The position numbers were made by a program, and so were the translations under genes. A DNA stretch of 41,549 nucleotides from a virus: positions 1 through 41,549 of the IMG/VR virus record IMGVR_UViG_3300033146_002141; one strand, written 5' to 3'. The notes beneath the pieces are model-generated. The model saw only the letters and a program-made list of their open reading frames with translations, was not told the origin of the DNA and searched no databases. How positions within the stretch are numbered: position 1 is the stretch's first letter; each line of letters begins with the position of its first letter. Shown here one piece after another: positions 26,373-34,518 of the stretch.

Positions 26373-26404
26373 ATAAAAGTAGAACACAATTATCCTACTT
26401 TTAT
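26373..26404 (-). terminator. Stem-loop between tail tube and chaperone genes
   Basis: ATAAAAGTAG at 26373-26382 pairs perfectly with CTACTTTTAT at 26395-26404, with a 12-base loop. On the minus strand the stem is followed by TTTATATG. It sits in the 97-base gap after the tail tube gene. A partial terminator here would let sheath and tube be made in large amount and the chaperone and baseplate genes in smaller amount. Confidence 0.6.
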
Positions 26405-26422
26405 ATTTATTCAATAATTATA

Positions 26423-27172
26423 TTAGTTTTCTCCGCCATCTGGTGATGTAGATAATGCAGAATGACCACCTCTATATTTAAGAACTGCATCTTTCGCAGC
26501 TTGTGCTTCATTTTGTGCTTTTACTTTGACCCAATCTTCATGCCAAATTCTATCGACATTAAATTCCATATCAGGCTCTATTTTATCCACTGTTGTAACA
26601 TCACTACCATACATATCTTGTGGATCTTTTTGAGGAAAACATCCCGAGTATAATGCAGAATATTCTACAGATACTCCATCTGGTTTTGTAGTCCAATATA
26701 ATATATTACAAGAATACATAGATTTAGTTTTATAATCAGTAGGACCTTTTGCTATTACTCTAGATAATCCTGTTCTATATTCTCGTATCATTCTAACCCA
26801 TCCGTGCATAATTGCTAAAAATGGAGCAGCACTCATTTCTATGAATTTCATGGATACAGAATCCCCATAATCTACATTACCAGGAACATTCCATTTAGAT
26901 CCACCTAATCCAACAAATTGTACTTTGCTTAAAGTACCACCCGGAGGAGTTACTGATAAACAAGTACCTTGTAGAAATTTAGCAATATCTGCATTAGACG
27001 AAAATCCTGCGTTACCTTGTGATGATTGTACAGATTGTATCAACCCGGCAGGAATATCATAGAATTTAACAAAATGCGTACCTGTTAAATATGGATCTCC
27101 TGTCCCAGCTTTAGTTCCACCAAAATTTCTATCTACAAAATTATTGGCTACAACATTGAAGCTTGTGTTCAT
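26423..27172 (-). CDS. Tail tube protein (gp19-like)
   Basis: A 249-residue inner tube protein. The central beta core contains GGTLSKVQFVGLGGSKWNVP (about 77-96), followed by NVDYGDSVSMKFIEM and MHGWVRMIREYRTG, the pattern of gp19-type tube subunits. Stacked hexamers form the channel for DNA and the support for the sheath. It is the second gene of the sheath-tube pair, with AAGAGG before its ATG, and is followed by a stem-loop terminator candidate. The charged C-terminal 40 residues extend beyond the core. Confidence 0.88.
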   Translation of the reverse strand: MNTSFNVVANNFVDRNFGGTKAGTGDPYLTGTHFVKFYDIPAGLIQSVQSSQGNAGFSSNADIAKFLQGTCLSVTPPGGTLSKVQFVGLGGSKWNVPGNVDYGDSVSMKFIEMSAAPFLAIMHGWVRMIREYRTGLSRVIAKGPTDYKTKSMYSCNILYWTTKPDGVSVEYSALYSGCFPQKDPQDMYGSDVTTVDKIEPDMEFNVDRIWHEDWVKVKAQNEAQAAKDAVLKYRGGHSALSTSPDGGEN

Positions 27173-27197
27173 TTTTAATACCTCTTTATGTTAATTT

Positions 27198-28904
27198 TTA
27201 TTTAATAAATAAATTCAAATGCACTCTTTCAATTATTCCAGTAGGAACTAATACAACGTCACAATGCATAATTTTTTGTTTTTTCTCATATTCAGTGGCT
27301 CCTACATTAACAGAATATCCTTCTAATGCTCTCGCATCTTGAACTGGTTGTAAAAACTCACTAATTTGAGAAGCTACTTCTTCATGTGTAGATGAATCAT
27401 TAAATTCAAATACATAATATTTCACAAATTGTTCTAAAGCTCGTTTGATATATAATACTGATCTTACAGTACTTAAATTCGATAATTTAGAAGGTCTTTT
27501 CTGAGAAGTTAAATTACCCCAAATTGTATATCCTATATTGAATTTAACAATAGGATTGATTTGAGCTAGATATAATTGATCTTTTTGACCTTGTGTAGGA
27601 TTAAATCTCAATTCTTTAATTGAAGGAATAGTTCCTCTATTAAACCCTGCTGATGGATACCATATTTCATATAAATCATCATTTTTAGGAATGATTGAAG
27701 ACATATGATATACTGGGGATACCCAAATATTCTTTCCTGTATGAATATCATATATTTTATTAAATGGTTCATACATGGCAGCATAGAAAGTATTTAAGAT
27801 AGGAGCTTTATTTTGTCGGGTGTCAATACTTGTTACTACATCCGGATTATCTCCATTATCCATTATAGCAACACAATCTCTTCTTAAATCTTCACATAAA
27901 TATCTAATAGCATCTTTGACATCTCTAGAATAACCTGCATCATATACAAGAGAGAAATATATTTCATCTAAATTTTGTACCTTTTCATCAGTAAATCCAT
28001 AATATGCTTCTACTAATAAATTATCAGCAATAGAAGTATCAATACGTCTTCTGCCAGTAATTGAATCAATAGTAATCAATTCCCCTTCAGATCCTCCAGA
28101 TAAATGAATAGCAGGGGATTCTATAGTAGTTCCGCTGTTAATAGGATATTCCTGAAATGAACTAGCATTGCTAAATACGATAGGAACATCTGTCTTTTTC
28201 CATTCATTTAAATTATCTTCATTAATATGACATTTTATACATTTAGAATATCTATTAATCACTTCATCTATATATAAAGATTCTCCTGCTTCATCTACTG
28301 CATATTCATCAAATGAAACTTCAAAAGATTCTTTTATGTCATCAGAATCTCCTTCTGAAGATAATTCATATATTTTGATAACATATACTCCATCTGATTT
28401 TAATACCGGATTAGTATGCTGTTCCATTGTAATACCGAAATCATTATAACTATCCCCACGACCTTCTGGATAGAACATTATTAATGGATATGTAGTACCA
28501 TTTGTCATCAACTCATTATCTTTTTCTAAATCATTGTCTAATGAATTTATAGATCCTGCAGGTTTTGAAGTAACTGAAATATCAGCAGTACTATCCATTG
28601 TTAGATTTACAAATAGATTAGAAAATGATGCATTATCAGGAAGCACTCTTAATGCATACAAAGATCCAGACATTGCTAAATGATTCCATGCAATATAAGG
28701 TCCTTGCCCATATTTTTTACCATAATCATTAATATTAGGTTTTCCGTATTTTCCTTTAAATTCTTCATGACCACTAATTAATGTTAATTTATTATCAGGA
28801 CCTCGCTTTGAGAAGAATGATACAAATCCTGTTGTACCAGGAACTTCTTGTAAGTAGTAACTCAAATCTATTATTTTTGAATATACACCAGGTGATATGC
28901 CCAT
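27198..28904 (-). CDS. Contractile tail sheath protein
   Basis: A 568-residue sheath subunit. The N-terminus GISPGVYSKIIDLSYYLQEV with GTTGFVSFFSKRGP is the standard sheath start for strand exchange between neighbours. The C-terminal part has TIWGNLTSQKRPSKLSNLSTVRSVLYI in two pieces (about residues 457-472 and 473-485) and ends in IERVHLNLFIK, as in the family. It surrounds the tube and contracts during injection. AAGAGG precedes its ATG. This is the first gene of the canonical sheath, tube, chaperone order and is probably highly expressed. Confidence 0.94.
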   Translation of the reverse strand: MGISPGVYSKIIDLSYYLQEVPGTTGFVSFFSKRGPDNKLTLISGHEEFKGKYGKPNINDYGKKYGQGPYIAWNHLAMSGSLYALRVLPDNASFSNLFVNLTMDSTADISVTSKPAGSINSLDNDLEKDNELMTNGTTYPLIMFYPEGRGDSYNDFGITMEQHTNPVLKSDGVYVIKIYELSSEGDSDDIKESFEVSFDEYAVDEAGESLYIDEVINRYSKCIKCHINEDNLNEWKKTDVPIVFSNASSFQEYPINSGTTIESPAIHLSGGSEGELITIDSITGRRRIDTSIADNLLVEAYYGFTDEKVQNLDEIYFSLVYDAGYSRDVKDAIRYLCEDLRRDCVAIMDNGDNPDVVTSIDTRQNKAPILNTFYAAMYEPFNKIYDIHTGKNIWVSPVYHMSSIIPKNDDLYEIWYPSAGFNRGTIPSIKELRFNPTQGQKDQLYLAQINPIVKFNIGYTIWGNLTSQKRPSKLSNLSTVRSVLYIKRALEQFVKYYVFEFNDSSTHEEVASQISEFLQPVQDARALEGYSVNVGATEYEKKQKIMHCDVVLVPTGIIERVHLNLFIK

Positions 28905-28974
28905 AAGTTTACCTCTTTTTATTAGTTAAAATTTATCTATTGATTTTATTTTTAAATTTGTTCGGATTTTCAAA

Positions 28975-29640
28975 TTAAAAATAAATATTCCAGATAAAAC
29001 TAATTTCTCTTGCCACTACTTTTCTAATAGTGCTGAATGTACATCTAGCAAATATAGATATATCTTCAATCGGATCTGGATTTTCTCCTTTTGTAACAAA
29101 TAAAGCTGCTTCATTCAAATCATATGATGCATTTCCGTTAGGTCCATTTGCATCAGTTAGCGAGATATTTGTTTGCAATTGTATTATAACATATCTATTA
29201 CCGTTTGATATATCAGGCACAAATGATACAGAAGATATTGGTTTGATTTGATAATTATTGCCTGATTTTTGTCTTGTTATATATGAAGTTTCTGCATTAT
29301 TTAACATACATGGTGATAATAAATCTACATCTGTAGCATTAGGTACTAATGGAGTTAATATATCACCAGGAGATGCACCACCAGTTCCTAATCCGAAATG
29401 TGTGATATATCCATCCTTACCAGCAGTTTCCCAGGCAGGAGATTTTATATTCACAGCTCTTTGAGCTAGCCATTCTCTTCCTTTATATAATATAAGATTA
29501 TCTGTATCTGCTAATACTTCTCCAGTTACTTTATCAACAGCTGTAACATGTCCTTTAATCCCATGACCCATACTTGTGAATATTTGGTCATCTGTTAATT
29601 TTCTCGGATAATCATTAACAATGATTTTTTGTTGTGTCAT
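28975..29640 (-). CDS. Virion structural protein (tail-associated)
   Basis: A 221-residue protein. It has VTGEVLADTDNLILYKGREWL near residue 40, ITHFGLGTGG near 83, and a C-terminus SIFARCTFSTIRKVVAREIS. This set is common in a family of uncharacterised myovirus structural proteins with a T=4-like beta fold. No signal peptide is present. AAAGGAG precedes the ATG. It lies just upstream of the sheath gene and 130 bases downstream of a large baseplate gene, in the same direction. It could be a tail, collar or baseplate component. Confidence 0.7.
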   Translation of the reverse strand: MTQQKIIVNDYPRKLTDDQIFTSMGHGIKGHVTAVDKVTGEVLADTDNLILYKGREWLAQRAVNIKSPAWETAGKDGYITHFGLGTGGASPGDILTPLVPNATDVDLLSPCMLNNAETSYITRQKSGNNYQIKPISSVSFVPDISNGNRYVIIQLQTNISLTDANGPNGNASYDLNEAALFVTKGENPDPIEDISIFARCTFSTIRKVVAREISFIWNIYF

Positions 29641-29776
29641 TTTTCATACTCCTTTTAAATTATAAAATGTTTTTATTATATGGTATTTAGTTTAGATTGA
29701 ATAGATATTATAAACATTCTAAGCTAGAAATTATTTTAGTGACATCAATAGGTAAGAATTGGATCTGCTCAAATGC

Positions 29777-32434
29777 TTAATATAACCAATTGATTTGATC
29801 CTGAATGATTCCTCCTTCAGTAACTTCTATTTCAATATTATCATCTACGATTGAATTATTATCATATATTCTTCCTGTATCATAGGTTAATTCATTTGTA
29901 TTTCTAATCCCTTCTTTGTATAATTCAGATATTTGAGCTCCTATATTAAATCCAATTTTATCCTGTTTAACGATAGAATCTTGAGTGGGATCTTTTATTC
30001 TATATAATAATTCATATGATAGAAGCCTAGCTCTCTTTGGTTTGAATTCATTTATTAATTTTCTTATATTAGTTTCTAGTTTATTTCCTAAGAATATCTG
30101 GGCAATATTAATAGTAGTTTCTTGTATATTTGTATTAATAAATATGTCAATATAATCAACAAGTTCTGAGCATAAATCTATTAAATTTTCATAATTGTCA
30201 TTAGCTATATTATCAATAGTTTCTTTTACAGAAGAATTTAATCCGATTTCATATTTATACATTCCGTCATTATCAGATTCCCATTGTTCATCTATGGATC
30301 CGGTCGTATTAATGCATTTATAAAATCTAGGCATATTAACAATTTGACCATCAGATGGTCTTGAGAATGTTGTATGGGTTTCATCGAATTGGACTAATAT
30401 TATATCCCCAATATTATTATTAATAATAGGTAAATTTGATTTATGTAATACATGATTTGGAAAAGTGCCATTCAACAATCTTGCTATATCTAATCTATTT
30501 CTGCAAAAGTTTTTATCAAATGTTCGCGACCATTCTTTAACCAAATCTTTTCTATTTTGTAATATCTTATGATATATCCATTCCTCAAATGTTCCATCAT
30601 CCGTAATTTTATTCCATTGATCATTTAAGGAACCGGTTTTTGATATTGATTGGTATAATTGAACTTTATGAGAAGCAGTAGAATCCCTTATTACAACCGC
30701 ATAATCTCCGATTTTATGTTCACTATGCATTAAAGGTAATTCATCCTCTGTTTCTACTACTATATATAAATCTTGAGCATTATTATAATTTTTAATGAAT
30801 GGTTCAAAATATTCTTTTTGTATATCTACATAATCTAATTTATAATTAGGATCATAATTTTTATTAGATGTATTATTAAAATGTCGTATTCTTGCCATCA
30901 ATGAATCTTTGTATGATCTTAAATATGGTTCTGCATATGCATCAAAATATCCAGGGATGCTTGTATCAAAACTAACATCATTATTATCTTGTGATATATC
31001 AATAGCCCCTAAATATATTTCTACACTTGGTGGATATTTTTGATAGCTTTTTATATCAAATAAATCTCCAGATTCATTTCTGGCATGGGTAGATAACCAT
31101 CTCAATGATTTTTCATATTTAAACGGATAAGTTCCTATAAAGGGATTAGGATTATGTGTTTCTATATCAATTCTATATAATCCTAATATATAGGATTTCA
31201 CAGATTGATATTTTACTTCATCATTGTATCTATCATATGTGTATAGCATGGCAGCATATAATGTAATGAACTCAATAGATTGATCAAATGATTCTACATT
31301 AATCATTCCATAATCAGTATTTATCGTATTTTGTAGATAATCAATTAATTGATCATTAACATATTTATTAAAGAAGGAAAATGTAACATCAGCAGTAATA
31401 AATTCTACGTAAGCAGAAATTGAAAAATACGGAAGGATTGAAGGCAATGACAATCCTTCTAATTTATCATCAATTTCCTTTATATGTTCTTCCGTATAAT
31501 ACCAATTGGGTCCAGCTGTATTTTTGAATTCTGAGAAACTCATGAATCTATCTTCTATATCATTATCCCCATTAGTATGCTTTGTAGCAATGGGTTTACC
31601 TGTTAAGTATATATTTCCCGTTCCATGAAGACTTCTATCCCTATATAACCACCATTCATATATGACAATATCATCAATATCCATAAATGTTAATACTTCT
31701 ATTATAGAATCAGGAGTTCCTTTTTTCTTGTATATTTCAACTAGAGCTAATAATAATGCAGCTTTGGCAGTTTTCTTATCTATCAATTCGACATTCTCGA
31801 ATCCAAAACTTTTATGAGCAACTTCTAATAACTCTTCAGATAATAAAAAGGCATCAGATGTTTTCTCTTGTAGTTTAATGAATGTTCTGAATGAGGCATA
31901 CCAATCTATTATAAATTTTCTAAGTCTATTATAATCATCCGTATTAAATGATATTTGATCTATTATATTTTTGAATAATTGTTTAGTTTCATTTCTCATA
32001 TTAATAGCAATTGCTATTATATTAGGATCTATTCCGTATTTACTCACGAAAGATCGTTTTCTTTCTTCTACTATTTCAGAAGTCACAGAAGTATCTGGTC
32101 TAGAAACTTGTAATTCTATTATATATGTATTAATTTCATTTATAATATTATCTTTATCTGTTAAAAATTCTACTCTTTTATATAATTCATTTAAAGTATA
32201 TGCTATTTGATTTTTTATATTATTTATGCTACTAGATCCCATTTCTAATATAAATATATAAGAATTAGCAATTTCAATTTTTCTATCAATTTTATCAGCA
32301 ATTTGAATATTATATAACATCTGATTTAATTTTTCTAATTCCATTTGCTCAGCATTCAGTGCTGATATATCACTTTGATCAGGATTATCTTTTAGATAAT
32401 TAAATATTGAGAAAAAATCATCATGGCTATACAT
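29777..32434 (-). CDS. Large baseplate wedge-type protein (gp7-like candidate)
   Basis: An 885-residue protein with a helical N-terminal part. A region around 235-265 holds YKKKGTPDSIIEVLTFMDID then IVIYEWWLYR. This pattern occurs in large baseplate proteins of giant and T4-like phages. The middle is beta-rich with two copies of a VQLYQSISKTGSLNDQW-like segment (near 600-620 and 700-715). The C-terminus is charged. Size and order (before sheath, with the other wedge genes downstream) suggest a wedge backbone such as gp7. No direct proof is visible. GGAGG precedes the ATG and the gene starts 3 bases after the stop of its upstream neighbour, so they are translationally coupled. Confidence 0.65.
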   Translation of the reverse strand: MYSHDDFFSIFNYLKDNPDQSDISALNAEQMELEKLNQMLYNIQIADKIDRKIEIANSYIFILEMGSSSINNIKNQIAYTLNELYKRVEFLTDKDNIINEINTYIIELQVSRPDTSVTSEIVEERKRSFVSKYGIDPNIIAIAINMRNETKQLFKNIIDQISFNTDDYNRLRKFIIDWYASFRTFIKLQEKTSDAFLLSEELLEVAHKSFGFENVELIDKKTAKAALLLALVEIYKKKGTPDSIIEVLTFMDIDDIVIYEWWLYRDRSLHGTGNIYLTGKPIATKHTNGDNDIEDRFMSFSEFKNTAGPNWYYTEEHIKEIDDKLEGLSLPSILPYFSISAYVEFITADVTFSFFNKYVNDQLIDYLQNTINTDYGMINVESFDQSIEFITLYAAMLYTYDRYNDEVKYQSVKSYILGLYRIDIETHNPNPFIGTYPFKYEKSLRWLSTHARNESGDLFDIKSYQKYPPSVEIYLGAIDISQDNNDVSFDTSIPGYFDAYAEPYLRSYKDSLMARIRHFNNTSNKNYDPNYKLDYVDIQKEYFEPFIKNYNNAQDLYIVVETEDELPLMHSEHKIGDYAVVIRDSTASHKVQLYQSISKTGSLNDQWNKITDDGTFEEWIYHKILQNRKDLVKEWSRTFDKNFCRNRLDIARLLNGTFPNHVLHKSNLPIINNNIGDIILVQFDETHTTFSRPSDGQIVNMPRFYKCINTTGSIDEQWESDNDGMYKYEIGLNSSVKETIDNIANDNYENLIDLCSELVDYIDIFINTNIQETTINIAQIFLGNKLETNIRKLINEFKPKRARLLSYELLYRIKDPTQDSIVKQDKIGFNIGAQISELYKEGIRNTNELTYDTGRIYDNNSIVDDNIEIEVTEGGIIQDQINWLY

Positions 32435-32437
32435 ATT

Positions 32438-33412
32438 CTAAACCTCCATTAGTTCATCTAATTCATCAATTGGTAAATATGCCCACATTATATATAACTT
32501 ATCCCCAATACTTAAATCTGACTTTAATGCTTTATTATTCCATGTTATTTGAGATATATGAGCAGTGCTATCTACAAAATAATCATATTTAGACTTATCT
32601 ATTAATTTATTCTTATGAAATAAATTGATTCGAGTAATATCAATAGGATGAGTATTAAAATCCATCTCTAAATAATTATTAAAAATATTTTCTTCATTTA
32701 ATATAAATATTTGAGATTTACTAGAAGGACTTTCAAAAAATGTTTCATTTAGATAAGAATAGCATAACTGTTTCTTTAAATACATATAATTAATAAACCA
32801 CTGTTCAAATACTTGATCTATAAGTCTTATGTTATCTGTTGATAAATCAGGTAATTCATATATGTCTAACAATTCACATTTTAATATACTTTTTATAATT
32901 TTAGCCAAATTTGAGGAAATTGGAATATTATCGATATCAGATATATCAGGAATTATTCCATTTTTATATTGCTTTAATATGTCAATAAAATAATATTCTA
33001 AATATGTTAATTTATATATATTTTCAGATAATATATCATTATGTTCAGATATACTTTTTGAATTTGGTATGATATCATTTATATTACAAGTAGTATCAAT
33101 ACCAATATTACAAGTAGCATCCGGATTTATCATATAAAAATTTAGATTAGATGGGTTGTATAAATTCAGTCTTTTTGTTAATCTTTTATCTAATCTTTTA
33201 TATATATCAGGTTCTGTTAAATTATAAAATATAATAAATGATTCCTCATCATATGTCCAACTATATAATACGTCTAATTCTGATTGATTGTGTATAATAT
33301 TATATTGATTATCTATATCAGAAATTGTATTTATATACTGTTTATTGATATTATATGACTGTGATGAGATTTCATTAATCCAGGCATTTATATCAAGAAC
33401 AAATTTTTTCAT
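32438..33412 (-). CDS. Baseplate-associated protein with fibre-like C-terminal module
   Basis: A 324-residue protein, the first gene of the leftward tail operon. The N-terminal 230 residues are helical and unrecognised. The last 80 residues match the closing beta module of the fibre paralogues at 5961 and 6756: a strand, YDYFVD, then ITWNNKALKSDLSIGDKLYIMWA, with the shared W, L and GDKL positions. This module probably serves as an interaction or capping domain. The ribosome site is weak (AGGAT, 12-base spacing). It ends in TAG, which shows that TAG is a genuine stop in this genome. Confidence 0.65.
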   Translation of the reverse strand: MKKFVLDINAWINEISSQSYNINKQYINTISDIDNQYNIIHNQSELDVLYSWTYDEESFIIFYNLTEPDIYKRLDKRLTKRLNLYNPSNLNFYMINPDATCNIGIDTTCNINDIIPNSKSISEHNDILSENIYKLTYLEYYFIDILKQYKNGIIPDISDIDNIPISSNLAKIIKSILKCELLDIYELPDLSTDNIRLIDQVFEQWFINYMYLKKQLCYSYLNETFFESPSSKSQIFILNEENIFNNYLEMDFNTHPIDITRINLFHKNKLIDKSKYDYFVDSTAHISQITWNNKALKSDLSIGDKLYIMWAYLPIDELDELMEV

Positions 33413-33459
33413 ATTTTAATAAAATCCTATATTTGGTTTAGTTTTTAATAATGCAATAA

Positions 33460-33488
33460 TTGCTATTTATTTGTTCTGATTATATAAT
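33460..33488 (+). promoter_or_regulatory. Sigma-70-like promoter candidate for the lysis operon
   Basis: TTGCTA (33460-33465), 17 bases, then TATAAT (33483-33488). The -35 part overlaps the palindrome GCAATAATTGC (33453-33463), which could be an operator. ATTATATAAT is itself palindromic, so the -10 could also serve leftward transcription, but no matching -35 was found for that direction. Confidence 0.5.
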
Positions 33489-33549
33489 GAATAAATCTAA
33501 AATTATGATAAAAAATAATTTTGTAAATATTTATTAAGTAGGCATTTAT

Positions 33550-33565
33550 ATCACTTTGAATAGAA
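33550..33565 (-). promoter_or_regulatory. Inverted copy of the 173-188 motif
   Basis: On the minus strand this reads TTCTATTCAAAGTGAT, identical to 173-188. TATAAATG follows on the same strand, which resembles a T4-type late promoter (TATAAATA), and the leftward tail operon starts 137 bases further on. A late-gene control site is possible. The second copy lacks the TATAAAT part, which weakens that idea. Confidence 0.3.
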
Positions 33566-33699
33566 TATAAATTCTATATATATATATTATTGATAGTAGT
33601 CAATTAAACAAAATTTTATTTTATAACATGTTTTGTTTGAATGGATTTATTATCTATATATTTGTTTTTTTTTAATATTTTTTATAAGGAGGGAATGAC

Positions 33700-33759
33700 A
33701 TGATAGTTTTTTATATTTGCACAATGTCATTATTATTAATTTGGGTATGTGCAGATTAG
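33700..33759 (+). CDS. 19-residue hydrophobic peptide upstream of the endolysin
   Basis: An ATG preceded by AAGGAGG at ideal spacing opens a 19-codon frame, MIVFYICTMSLLLIWVCAD, ending in TAG. Nearly the whole peptide is one hydrophobic segment with two cysteines. It lies 75 bases before the endolysin gene and behind the promoter candidate at 33460. It could be a very small holin-like or lysis-regulating membrane peptide, or a translated leader. It is too short for homology to help. The strong ribosome site is the main evidence. Confidence 0.55.
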   Translation: MIVFYICTMSLLLIWVCAD

Positions 33760-33767
33760 TATAGAGG

Positions 33768-33798
33768 ATTTGTTCTGCTTTTAAATAACAGAACAAAT
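33768..33798 (+). terminator. 10-bp stem-loop before the endolysin gene
   Basis: ATTTGTTCTG (33768-33777) pairs perfectly with CAGAACAAAT (33789-33798), loop 11 bases, followed by GAGTTTT. The short T-run makes it at best a weak terminator or attenuator. It could instead stabilise the mRNA end or delay endolysin synthesis. Confidence 0.45.
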
Positions 33799-33834
33799 GA
33801 GTTTTAACATATTAATAAAAAAGGAGATTGATAT

Positions 33835-34320
33835 ATGAAAATATCGATCTTGCTCTTTATGATATCTATTTCTATATTTGCTGATATAGATGTTATGAAG
33901 AGCAGCAAATCCCTCATAATAAAATATGAGGGATTCAGTAAAAAATCATATTTATGTCCTGCTGGAAAAAGGACAATTGGATATGGTTTTGTCGGTTTAT
34001 CTAAAAATAATATTAGCAGAAAAGAAGCTGATATTATATTAGATAAAAAGATTAGAAAGATAATTAAAAAGTTAAAAGATTCCAATTATAAATTTGATAA
34101 TAGGAATCAGATAGTTTCGATATTATCTTTTATATACAATATCGGATGGTATGGATTTAATTCTTCAACCCTTGCAAAAAGATTGCGAGAAAAGAATTAT
34201 ATTGGTGCCCGTCAAGAACTCCTTAGATGGAATAAGATTACTAGAAATGGTAAGAAGGTTATATCTAAAGGGTTGGTAAGAAGAAGAAATTCTGAATACC
34301 AAATATTTAAATGTAATTAA
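33835..34320 (+). CDS. Endolysin, GH24 lysozyme with signal peptide
   Basis: A 161-residue muramidase that cleaves the MurNAc-GlcNAc bond in host peptidoglycan. The N-terminus MKISILLFMISISIFA is a Sec-type signal with probable cleavage after A16, so export may not need a holin pore. The catalytic set is E32, C41 and T47 in the spacing E-8-C-5-T, followed by IGYG. The usual Asp is replaced by Cys, a variant known in lambdoid-type lysozymes. Later motifs are VSILSFIYNIGWYGFNSST and L.RWNKI, then GLVRRRNSE, all normal for the family. AAGGAG is the ribosome site. A strong hairpin overlaps the stop codon. Confidence 0.92.
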   Translation: MKISILLFMISISIFADIDVMKSSKSLIIKYEGFSKKSYLCPAGKRTIGYGFVGLSKNNISRKEADIILDKKIRKIIKKLKDSNYKFDNRNQIVSILSFIYNIGWYGFNSSTLAKRLREKNYIGARQELLRWNKITRNGKKVISKGLVRRRNSEYQIFKCN

Positions 34321-34356
34321 TTGTTAATTATTTATGAGGTAATTATCAATTAATTA
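34314..34356 (+). terminator. Terminator hairpin overlapping the endolysin stop
   Basis: Positions 34314-34330 pair with 34340-34356 with one mismatch, loop 9 bases. The stem contains the TAA stop of the endolysin (34318-34320). T-rich sequence follows (ATTTTATTTT near 34365-34374). The AT-rich stem is long (17 bp) and likely ends lysis transcription. Confidence 0.65.
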
Positions 34357-34420
34357 AGGTATTAATTTTATTTTAACTAACCTTATATAAATTGAGAACT
34401 TATATAAGAAACAAAACAGG

Positions 34421-34491
34421 TCTGGCAAAATGATATTGTCAGAATTTATAATTTATTAAAAAATCCTATTACACATGCAAGACATATGTGT
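34421..34491 (+). other. Two stem-loops in the leader of the gene at 34519
   Basis: TCTGGCAA (34421-34428) pairs with TTGTCAGA (34436-34443), with one G-U pair. ACACAT (34471-34476) pairs with ATGTGT (34486-34491) just before the AAAGGAG site. A direct repeat of CTTATATAA lies upstream (34382-34390 and 34399-34407). The region may be a structured 5' leader controlling this gene. Confidence 0.4.
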
Positions 34492-34518
34492 GTAATATAT
34501 AATAAAGGAGATTAAAAA

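Larger units (their letters stand above)
33413..33699. other. Divergent intergenic region
   Basis: This region separates the leftward tail operon from the rightward lysis operon. It holds a rightward promoter candidate (33460-33488), the inverted copy of the 173-188 motif (33550-33565) overlapping a 7-bp hairpin (33560-33577), a hairpin of AAACAAAA (33606-33613) with TTTTGTTT (33631-33638), and T-rich sequence to the ribosome site at 33687-33692. No gene is seen before 33700. Confidence 0.6.

Noticed and set aside
29707-29729. Promoter and operator (TATAAT with TTCTAGCTTAGAA palindrome) before the gene at 28975
   Set aside because: The -10 word is present but no -35 is found at 16-18 bases, and the palindrome arms are only 5 bp.
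33543-33550. T4-type late promoter TATAAATG on the minus strand
   Set aside because: It differs from TATAAATA at the last base, and AT-rich DNA gives many such words. It is mentioned only as a possibility with the neighbouring motif.
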